Assembly (NCBI GenBank): GCA_903939755.1
Contig: CAJAII010000017.1
Location: forward strand, 1-64,000
Direction of reading: 5' to 3'
Source of the DNA: an uncultured Flavobacteriales bacterium
GTDB taxonomy: Bacteria > Bacteroidota > Bacteroidia > Flavobacteriales_D > Crocinitomicaceae
DNA: 64,000 nt
The notes under the pieces: model-generated
What the model was told of the DNA's origin: nothing
What the model saw: only the letters and a program-made list of their open reading frames with translations
Databases searched by the model: none
Position numbers and translations under genes: made by a program
In this document: piece after piece, positions 15,289 through 23,400 of the stretch
Position numbering within the stretch: position 1 is the first letter of the stretch
How the letters are laid out: the number at the start of each line of letters is the position of its first letter

Positions 15289-16224
15289 CTATCTGTAAAG
15301 TGTAACATTTCCATTTAACGTAGCTGAAAGACCGTTGATTAAACGATATTCTAATTTATAAACAAAAACAGCTGGATTCATAGGCTTTCCTTTGAAATTA
15401 CCGTCCCAACCTTCATGTGGATCGGTCGTTCTAAATACTAATTGACCAAAACGATTGTAAACTTCAAAGTTCATTTCAACAATTGCTCCTCCTTCAACAA
15501 AACCATTGATGGAATTATTGTTGTTGTTGTTATTGTTGTCGAAATTATTGTCAGAATCTACATTTGTCAAAATCTTTAGTAAATCATTTTCGCCATCTCC
15601 GTTCGGTGAAAACGCATTCGGCACAACAACTTTCACAGAATCTCTAAATAACACTTCAATGAAAACGGTATCTGTAGCAATACACCCTTCAGGTGATGTG
15701 TTGGTAATAATATAATAGGTATTGTAAAATGGAGATGCAACGATGGTGTCGCAAGTTGGATTGACACAAGAAAAATTAGTTGAAGGTGACCAAGTGATAG
15801 AATCTCCTGCAACAAAACCACTTGCTGCAATAACTGCTGATCCAAACATAGTGATTAATGTGTCAGGAATGGCCGTCCCTCCAAGACTATCAAGAACAGT
15901 GGCTGAAATACTTGGAACAGTTCCTACCGTTACTGATTGACTAGAAGAACTTGTTAAGCCTCCCGCGTCCGTAACAGTTAAAGTAATGGTAAAAGTTCCT
16001 GCGCCAGAATAACAAACTTGACCAGGATTAGCACCACTATAAAATGAAGGTATTGCGCCGCCAAATGACCAAGTAGAAGCTACTACCCCGTTGGACGATG
16101 TGTTATCTACATCAATGCAATCTCCAGCACAAATAATATTGTCAGAAACTGTAAAACTTGCTGTCGGTTGTGCAAAAGCGGAAGCGCTAATGAAAAGAAC
16201 AAATAATAGATTAAAAAGTTTCAT
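15289..16224 (-). CDS. Secreted PKD protein with gliding-motility-associated C-terminal (CHU_C) domain
   Basis: 311 residues: signal peptide (1-18), PKD-like domain (about 20-100, STWSFGG core and a GTFTITLTVTD strand), a middle beta region with two cysteine pairs (about 105-195), and a C-terminal domain from VPNAFSPNGDGENDLL (201) to the end with FEVYNRFGQLVF and WDG motifs. The last part is the gliding-motility-associated/CHU_C domain, a T9SS type B sorting signal. Export through T9SS and surface attachment with the downstream PorP/SprF protein are inferred; the two genes are four bases apart. The domain carries an Asn-rich insertion (residues 224-238) encoded by a trinucleotide run. The protein is short for this class. 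Confidence 0.9.
   Translation of the reverse strand: MKLFNLLFVLFISASAFAQPTASFTVSDNIICAGDCIDVDNTSSNGVVASTWSFGGAIPSFYSGANPGQVCYSGAGTFTITLTVTDAGGLTSSSSQSVTVGTVPSISATVLDSLGGTAIPDTLITMFGSAVIAASGFVAGDSITWSPSTNFSCVNPTCDTIVASPFYNTYYIITNTSPEGCIATDTVFIEVLFRDSVKVVVPNAFSPNGDGENDLLKILTNVDSDNNFDNNNNNNNNSINGFVEGGAIVEMNFEVYNRFGQLVFRTTDPHEGWDGNFKGKPMNPAVFVYKLEYRLINGLSATLNGNVTLYR
15514..15537 (-). repeat. Asn-coding trinucleotide run (eight codons)
   Basis: Eight consecutive Asn codons (AAC/AAT; gtt/att on the forward strand) lie within the CHU_C domain, residues 230-237, inside a wider Asp/Asn-rich stretch of about 15 residues. Seven of the forward triplets are ttg-register repeats with one tta interruption, so slippage is possible. 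Confidence 0.8.
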
Positions 16225-16286
16225 AATTGGTTAGAATGCAGTTTAAGTTGACGAAGTTAAAAAAAAGGATTCAATTATTTTAATTT

Positions 16287-17147
16287 TTACTTAACTTTCA
16301 GTAAATCAAAAATCTGTTTGGCTTCTATTACATCATGAACTCTTAAGATATTTGCGCCCTTATTTAGGGCATATGTATTCAGAATAGTGGTTCCGTTTAT
16401 GGATTCTTCTACCTTAATGTTAAGACTTTTGTAAATCATCGATTTTCTTGAAAAACCGCAAAGAATAGGGTATTCAAGTAGGGAGAAAATGGAAAGTTGT
16501 TGTAATAACTCGAAATTTTGTTCCGTAGTTTTCGCAAATCCAAATCCAAGATCGATGATAATATCAATCACACCTATTTTTTTTAGCTGAGTGATTTTCA
16601 CTGATAATTCTTGTAAAATATCCAATGAAATAGATTCGTAATCTGTAAGGCTTTGCATTGTTTCAGAATTCCCACGCGAATGGGTCAGAATATAGGGCGC
16701 TTTATATGTTGCAGCCACTTCCCATATTCTTTTATCAAAATTGCCTCCTTGCACATCGTTAATGATATTCGCGCCATTCATCAATGCTTTTTCTGCAACC
16801 TCTGCTCGAAAGGTGTCAATTGAAATTAATAAAGTGGGGAATGCTTTTCTTATTGCTATAATAATGGGTAGAACTCGATCGATTTCTTCTTGTTCACTCA
16901 CTTCTTTTGCGCCTGGACGTGTAGAGCACCCACCAATGTCCAATATGTCCATCCCTGCATCCACCATATTTTTAACCCTAAGGCAAATGTTTTCTTCTTT
17001 TTTGAGCCGACTTTCTTCATAAAAAGAATCAGGGGTTATATTTATAACCCCCATTATTCGTGGTATTGAAAGATCAAATAATTTATTCTGAACCAGAATA
17101 TAGCTGTTTGAACGAAAATGCTTAATTTCAGCCCCGAAAAATGCCAT
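16287..17147 (-). CDS. folP: Dihydropteroate synthase
   Basis: Condenses 6-hydroxymethyl-7,8-dihydropterin pyrophosphate with p-aminobenzoate in folate synthesis (cytosol). Family signatures are in order: IMGVINITPDSF (from about residue 30), DIGGCSTRPGA, an IDTF block, NDVQGG, the DLGFGFAKT loop and GFSRKSMI. Length (286) is normal. GGCSTRPG has Cys where many homologues have Glu/Gln-Ser; family variation here is common. The gene diverges from the DUF1599 gene: its ATG at 17147 lies only nine bases from that gene's likely start, so each promoter must lie within or against the other gene. No alternative ATG precedes the IMGV block. Confidence 0.95.
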   Translation of the reverse strand: MAFFGAEIKHFRSNSYILVQNKLFDLSIPRIMGVINITPDSFYEESRLKKEENICLRVKNMVDAGMDILDIGGCSTRPGAKEVSEQEEIDRVLPIIIAIRKAFPTLLISIDTFRAEVAEKALMNGANIINDVQGGNFDKRIWEVAATYKAPYILTHSRGNSETMQSLTDYESISLDILQELSVKITQLKKIGVIDIIIDLGFGFAKTTEQNFELLQQLSIFSLLEYPILCGFSRKSMIYKSLNIKVEESINGTTILNTYALNKGANILRVHDVIEAKQIFDLLKVK

Positions 17148-17156
17148 AACTTTCTA

Positions 17157-17696
17157 ATGAGTAAAACAACTATTGAATTCACAAATATAATCACTAATTG
17201 TCGATCAATTTATATCGCCAAAACAAAAGATTATGGAACGGCATGGCGCATTTTACGCACAACTTCCTTGACAGATCAATTGTTTATTAAAGCCAATCGA
17301 ATTAAAACGATTCAGGAAACTGGCGTTAATCAGGTAGGGGAGTCGATCGAAGGTGAGTTTAAAGCTATTGTTAATTATTGTGTGATAGCGCTTATTCAAT
17401 TAAAAGAAACTGAAATCGTTGAATTAGAATTGGAATTGAATCAAGCTACTATATTATTTGATAAGTACATGAATTTGGCGATTGAATTAATGACAAAAAA
17501 AAATCATGATTATGGGGAGGCTTGGCGAGATATGCGCATTAGCTCACTAACTGATTTGATCCTGATGAAAATATTGAGGATTAAGCAAATTGAAGACAAT
17601 GATGGAATGACCTCTATTAGCGAAGGTATTGACGCTAATTATTATGACATGTTGAATTATGCTGTGTTTGCACTTATTTTATCAAATGTTAAATAA
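17157..17696 (+). CDS. DUF1599 (nucleotide-modification-associated domain) protein
   Basis: 179 residues in two tandem halves. Each half contains a KDYGxAWRxxRxxSLTD motif followed by an IKxxRIKxIE helix (about residues 25-55 and 117-147). This is the DUF1599 family (Nmad1 domain), strongly conserved in Bacteroidota next to folP and tpiA. Its biochemical role is not established, although the family has been linked by genome context to nucleotide modification. I prefer ATG 17157 (MSKTTIEF) over the upstream ATG at 17118, because the longer form would overlap the divergent folP start. First gene of a long + strand run. Confidence 0.88.
   Translation: MSKTTIEFTNIITNCRSIYIAKTKDYGTAWRILRTTSLTDQLFIKANRIKTIQETGVNQVGESIEGEFKAIVNYCVIALIQLKETEIVELELELNQATILFDKYMNLAIELMTKKNHDYGEAWRDMRISSLTDLILMKILRIKQIEDNDGMTSISEGIDANYYDMLNYAVFALILSNVK
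17182..17189 (-). promoter_or_regulatory. Putative folP -7 box inside the DUF1599 gene
   Basis: The minus strand reads TATATTTG, an exact TAnnTTTG match, 34 bases upstream of the folP ATG. A TTG lies 16 bases further upstream (17206-17208), slightly closer than the usual 19-21. Chance matches are common in AT-rich DNA. Confidence 0.3.
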
Positions 17697-17754
17697 TTGT
17701 TAGATAAAAGCGAGTAGTATACTTCAGTCTTAATTTTATACAAAAAAATTAATT

Positions 17755-18804
17755 ATGAACTCTGTAAATCGCGCATTACCCTGGACAATAAGAATAACTG
17801 TTTCATTCTTATTTTTGTTATCAGCAGTAGCTAAATTATACCCATCTCCCTATTTTGCTTTAGCTACTTTTGAAGTGCAGCAGTTATATCCAATGGGTTT
17901 TTCAGAGGATTTAGCCGCTTATTTTTCTCGAACGTTGATAGGTGTTGAATTGGCACTAGGTATTTTGCTATTACTCCCTTTCTACCTGAAAAGAATCGTC
18001 ATCCCTGCAACAGCTCTGATGCTTTTAATTTTTATTATTCACCTAACTATTGAAATTTTAACGGTTGGAAATAAGGGGAATTGTGGCTGTTTTGGAAGTT
18101 TAATGCCAATGACTCCCTTGCAGGCGGTGATTAAAAATATTATTTCGATAGGTTTGCTGGCAGTTCTTTATAAGATGTATAAGGCAGAGGATAAAAAACA
18201 ATTCTTACCTATGTTAAATGTTGTCTTAGCTTCGGTATTAATTGTGTTTATGCTGGGAATGAAAAGAAGTAGTGGGAACACAACTCCTAACACAACTGAA
18301 TCTCCAACTCCTACAGCAGATACTATTGTAAATAAAGTTGATACAGTTAATAAGGTAACAGTTGTGGATACTTTAAAAGTTGTTGAAAATCCCGGTCCTA
18401 CAAAGAAAAAGTCGGGCTACGCAAGTATTTTTCCAAAAATTGATGAAGGAAAGAAAATACTTTGTTTTTTCGCACCCGATTGTGATCATTGTCGCGCAAC
18501 AGGGAAATTACTCACCAAGTTGAAAAAAGAAAACAAGGATTTTCCTAAAATTCAAATCATTTTTATGGACGAGGCGCCAGAAGTTATTCCTGACTTTTTT
18601 AAATTTGCAGGAGCAGAATATCCCTATATCGTGATGGATATCATTGAATTTTGGAAGCGCTTAGGTAAGGATGGAAAAGTTAGCAGATCAGTTCCTGGTG
18701 TTATGTATCTCTGGAATGGTAATGTCCAAAAATTATACCATGGAACTGAAGGCAAGCAGTTTAACGCAAAGAGTCTAAAAAAACTATTAGCTAACGAAAA
18801 GTAA
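17755..18804 (+). CDS. MauE/DoxX-type membrane protein fused to a thioredoxin-like domain
   Basis: 349 residues. The N-terminal half has four hydrophobic helices (about 10-30, 58-78, 82-103 and 122-140) and the CGCFG motif (110-114) of MauE/DoxX-type redox membrane proteins. A fifth helix (150-168) leads to a Thr/Pro-rich linker (170-220), then a thioredoxin-like domain with a CDHC motif (243-246, FFAPDCDHC). A membrane-coupled thiol-disulfide exchange role is inferred: the membrane part would pass electrons to the periplasmic CxxC domain. It matches a conserved Bacteroidota arrangement beside DUF1599 and tpiA. The 58-base gap upstream and 26-base gap downstream fit co-transcription. Confidence 0.85.
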   Translation: MNSVNRALPWTIRITVSFLFLLSAVAKLYPSPYFALATFEVQQLYPMGFSEDLAAYFSRTLIGVELALGILLLLPFYLKRIVIPATALMLLIFIIHLTIEILTVGNKGNCGCFGSLMPMTPLQAVIKNIISIGLLAVLYKMYKAEDKKQFLPMLNVVLASVLIVFMLGMKRSSGNTTPNTTESPTPTADTIVNKVDTVNKVTVVDTLKVVENPGPTKKKSGYASIFPKIDEGKKILCFFAPDCDHCRATGKLLTKLKKENKDFPKIQIIFMDEAPEVIPDFFKFAGAEYPYIVMDIIEFWKRLGKDGKVSRSVPGVMYLWNGNVQKLYHGTEGKQFNAKSLKKLLANEK

Positions 18805-18830
18805 TTCGAAAATAAGCACTAACTTTAACT

Positions 18831-19574
18831 ATGAGGAAAAAGTTTATCGGTGCTAATTGGAAAATGAACTTGCTTTATGAGGAAGCAATAAAGTTATTTG
18901 CGGATTTGTCAAATTCAACTCTTAATACTTCTGAGGCTGATATTGTTGTCTTCCCAAGTTCAATATATCTTTCTGAATTGTCAAAAATGCCTGGCTTACC
19001 TGTTGGTGCGCAAGATTTATATTTCGCTGATTCTGGTGCATTTACCGGAGGAATCGCGGCTCGTCAATTAAAATCAATTTCTTGCAAATATGTACTGGTT
19101 GGTCATAGCGAAAGAAGAATTACTTTTTTTGAAACGGATGAAGTGATAAATCTCAAATTAAAGAGTGCTGTTCGTAATGACTTGAAGGTTGTTTTCTGTT
19201 GTGGGGAATCGTTGGGAATAAGAGAATCAAAAAAACACTTGGAATTTGTTACTAATCAATTGATGCAAGGTTGGAAAGATTTGGATGAAACCGAAATGAA
19301 AAATTGCATTATTGCTTACGAACCGATTTGGGCCATAGGAACAGGTTTGAATGCGTCTAAAATGGAGATTGAGGAAATGCATGGAACTATTCGTAGAACT
19401 GTAGCTAGTTGTTTTAGTCATTCTTTGTCTCAATCAATTCGTATTGTCTACGGTGGTAGCTGTAACCAACATAATGCAAGTGATATTTTTTCATTTAATG
19501 ATGTTGATGGCGGTTTAATTGGAGGTGCTTCGTTGGAATTTGATAGTTTTGAAAAAATAATAAAATCGCTTTAA
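18831..19574 (+). CDS. tpiA: Triosephosphate isomerase
   Basis: Interconverts dihydroxyacetone phosphate and glyceraldehyde 3-phosphate in glycolysis. Catalytic residues are visible: Asn9/Lys11 in GANWKMN, His92 in VGHSERR, and Glu164 in AYEPIWAIGTG. The C-terminal phosphate-binding YGGS and GGLIGGASL loops are intact. Length (247) is standard. The stop codon overlaps the prmA start (TAATG), so translation is probably coupled. Confidence 0.97.
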   Translation: MRKKFIGANWKMNLLYEEAIKLFADLSNSTLNTSEADIVVFPSSIYLSELSKMPGLPVGAQDLYFADSGAFTGGIAARQLKSISCKYVLVGHSERRITFFETDEVINLKLKSAVRNDLKVVFCCGESLGIRESKKHLEFVTNQLMQGWKDLDETEMKNCIIAYEPIWAIGTGLNASKMEIEEMHGTIRRTVASCFSHSLSQSIRIVYGGSCNQHNASDIFSFNDVDGGLIGGASLEFDSFEKIIKSL

Positions 19575-20413
19575 TGGATTATTCTGAATATCGATTGTGT
19601 CCAATTCCCTTTGAACCTTGGAATGAGATATTGGTTGCCTCGCTTTCTGATGTTGGATTCGAAAGTTTTATGGAGGATGAAAATGAATTACTGGCGTATA
19701 TTTCTTCTAAAAATGAAGAAGTTTCGAGCATAAATGCTTTGCTGAATTCTTTCAATGAAAACAAAGAAATGACACTTACATGGGTTCGTAAAAATATTGA
19801 ACATCAAAATTGGAACGCATTATGGGAAGCAGATTTTGAACCTGTATTTGTTGACGATCGCTTATCGATTGTTGCTCCTTTTCATGGTGCATCAGCACGA
19901 AAAAATCATGTGATTGAAATTGATCCTAAAATGTCGTTCGGTACCGGTCATCACCAAACCACCTTTCTAATGTGTCAGCAGATATTGAGCTTAGAATTAG
20001 GTGACAAGCTAGTACTTGACATGGGAACTGGAACAGGTGTATTGGCCATATTAGCCGAACAATTGGGCGCTAAAGAAATTATCGCCATTGATATTGAATC
20101 TTGGTCTGTTGAAAATACGAAATGGAATGCAGAACGGAATGGGTGTACTAAAATAGACGCAATCGAGGGGGGAGCTTCGCTTATTCCATTGTTGAATTTT
20201 GATTTTGTCTTTGCAAATATTAATAAAAATATACTCAAAGACCAATTGCCAATTTATTCACAAGTATTATCTGAAGGAGGCACTTTGCTGTTAAGTGGTT
20301 TTTTTAACAGCGATGTTTCTGAACTGTTATTTGTGGCAGAAAAATTAAATCTGGTTTTGGAAAGTGTGCATGAAAAGGAGACTTGGGCACTTATAAAACT
20401 TCAAAAAAGATAA
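19574..20413 (+). CDS. prmA: Ribosomal protein L11 methyltransferase
   Basis: A SAM-dependent enzyme that trimethylates ribosomal protein L11. The N-terminal substrate-recognition domain (about residues 1-100) precedes DPKMSFGTGHHQTT, the PrmA hallmark, then the SAM motif VLDMGTGTGVLAILA (about 138-152), an acidic IDIE loop and a FANINKNIL catalytic-loop block. Length (279) is normal. The start overlaps the tpiA stop by one base, and the next gene begins three bases after its stop. Confidence 0.95.
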   Translation: MDYSEYRLCPIPFEPWNEILVASLSDVGFESFMEDENELLAYISSKNEEVSSINALLNSFNENKEMTLTWVRKNIEHQNWNALWEADFEPVFVDDRLSIVAPFHGASARKNHVIEIDPKMSFGTGHHQTTFLMCQQILSLELGDKLVLDMGTGTGVLAILAEQLGAKEIIAIDIESWSVENTKWNAERNGCTKIDAIEGGASLIPLLNFDFVFANINKNILKDQLPIYSQVLSEGGTLLLSGFFNSDVSELLFVAEKLNLVLESVHEKETWALIKLQKR

Positions 20414-20416
20414 ACA

Positions 20417-23400
20417 ATGAGGTATTTTTTTTTATTGCTATTAATTGCGCTTAGCAGCATTTCTTTTAGCCAAAATTTCACCAAGGAACGAGATAAGTTT
20501 GTAAAGGAATGTCAACGTGCTTTCATTCAGCCTGATCAAATTCAATTCGTTAGGGAAAAGCTTTCAAAATTAGTCCAAGCTCCTGGATTTACGGAAGCGC
20601 AGTTCGCTAAAATGGTGGATATGTCCAACTCTATTTTTGCTTCTTCTTCCGATTACTCCGTTGTTTATCCATACGTTAAAGCATGCTTGTTTCAATCTTT
20701 TAATAAGTTTTCAGGAAATTTTAATAGTGAATGGGCAAAGTATGTGGTAGATTATCAAAAAGATGATGCGGAAAAATTCTTGGCATTTTTGCAGTTTTCA
20801 GCAGATTTATTTGAATTCCATAGTATTAAATCAAATGATGGCTTTAGATGGGTATTTCTGAAAGGTGAATTTACTTGGCGAAAAGATAAAACACTAAAGT
20901 TAATTTGCGATAATGGAAATTTGGCCTGTTATATTGTTAACGACAATGGGAAATTAGATGATAGTATTGTGGTGACTGGAACTTCGGGGGTTTTGGATGT
21001 AGATGCAGCCAAGTTTATTGGTAATGCTGGGATATTAACATGGGAAAAAGTGGGCTTCAAAAAAGAGGATACCTTTGCTGAATTGCGCATGTTTAAAGTC
21101 GATTTATCTCGATCAATTCTGAAAGTAGATACGGTTGCACTAACGACGCCGTATTTTAAAACGCCCATTCTTGGTAAATTAATGGATAAAACCTACACCG
21201 AATTATCTAAAGATGAAGAAGCCCCTCAGTTCAATTCTTTTGAAAAACGCTTGAAAATAAAATCGCTTCGAGAAAATTTGGATTATGATGGTGGATTTTC
21301 GCTTGAAGGGGAAAAATTTATTGGTAGAGGGAATGAGGACAATCCCGCGAAAGTGATATTTAACTATAAGGAAAAACCGCTTTTTGAGATATCTTCTGTG
21401 AATTTTACGATGGACCCAACTCAAATTATTTCTCGTGAAGCGAAATTTAAAATGTTTTATGCAAACGGCGATTCTATGACGCATGCCAGCTGCTTGTTTT
21501 ATTTTGATGAAACTAAAAAGCTGATGAGCTTAACAGCAAAGAAATCAGGATCTTCCGTTATACCTTTTGAAGATTTTTACTTTAATGTCTATGTCTATTC
21601 TCCTGTTTTTTGTTGGAAAGTAAATTCTTTTCAGCCATACTTTAGCTACGAAATTGGAACAGCTCAAGAACAAAAGGCAATAGCCATCGAATCATTTGAT
21701 TATTTTGACGAGGGACTTTACGATAAAGTTAAAGGCTTAAGTAAAATAAATCCTATTTCATCCATCGCTTCTTTTGCACGTAAAAAAAATACGAATATCT
21801 TGTCGGAAGGAGAATTGGCAAATGCGATGAATACGACTATTGATGTTAATAAATCTAGTATGTTTAATCTGGTTAGCTTAGGTTTTTTGATCTACAATAG
21901 CGATGAAAAACAAGTTTTTTTAACCAATAAATTGTTTAATTTCTCTGATGCAAAAAATGGCGCAAGGGACTATGATAATTTAGCGATTTTTTCGGATTTG
22001 CGCCCTAGGGAATTAAAAGGGTATTCGGCTGAACAGATAAATCAAGATCCCTATTTAAAGAGCTTGGAACGAAGTAATAACGATTTGAATGATAGATTCC
22101 GAAATCAATCTTATTTTGCCTTTGTGGATATCAATAAACAACAAATGTTTATTTCTGGGGTAGATAACATTACGATTTCAACAGCTCAATCTACTTCCAT
22201 TGAACCCGACTCTAGCTTTGTTATCATGAAAAAGAATAGGGATTTGCAGTTTAAAGGATTATTGCTTGCGGGTAAGTTCGCATCCATTGTGAAAGATGCC
22301 TACTTTTCGTATCAAGATTTTAAATTTATTCTAAAGGAGTTGGAATATACGGTGTTAAGAGTAAATCCATTAAGACAAGAAGACGGCGCTAGCGTTATTG
22401 AAATGGGAAGTTCTTTTAGTGAATTAAAAGGGGAGTTGTTGATTGATAAAACTTCCTCTAGATCTGGTAAGGCTACTGATAACAGCAGTTATCCTAAGTT
22501 ATTGGTGCCCAACGCTTCCAAAATTTTATATAATGCTCCGGAAGTGGTAAGTGGTGCTTACGATGCAAAACGATTTTATTATTCCTTGGAGCCTTTTGAA
22601 TTGGATAGCTTGGATAATTTCAATGAAAAATCTCTTTTACTGAAAGGACAATTAATCTCAGGTGGAATTTTTCCACCGATTAAAGAGGATGTTAAAATAA
22701 TGAATGATTATTCCTTTGGGTTTTTTACAAAAGCCCCTGAAGGCGGACTTCCATTTTATGGCAATGAATCAAAGTATGAAAATAAGATTGTGCTATCTAA
22801 TAACGGCCTGCAAGGTACAGGAACTATAAATTTTTTAACGGCTACAGCTATTTCTAGTAAATTAACTTTTTTACCAGATTCTACCATAGGTGTTGCGAAA
22901 TTTACAAATGTTGGGGTCGAAAAAGGCCAGGAAGTGCCCCAAGTATTTTCTGAATCTGCCTTTATTACATTTATTCCCAAAAAACAACTTTTAAAAGCGG
23001 CTTCTTACAATGGGACAAATTTAGAAATGTTTGATAACCAATGCCAAATGAATGGGTCTGTTATTTTGTCTAGTAAAGGAATGTATGGATTTGGGCAAAT
23101 GCTATTTAATGATGCAGGTTTATATTCGGGCAGATTTAATTTCTCCTACACTGACATCGATTCAGACACCTCAAATTTTTCACTTCGAAATAAATTTGTA
23201 GTTGAAGGTGAATCACCTTTAGCTATTGAAGCGGATGGTGTTAAAGCACATATTTCATTTAAAGACAGGAAAGGGGAATTCAATTCCTTTGGTGCGAAAA
23301 GAATTAAGTTTCCGGCAAATATTTATTATTGTACCATGGATAAATTCTTCTGGTACATGGATGGTGCATCGGTAGATTTTGAGAAAAAACAATCAAAAGA

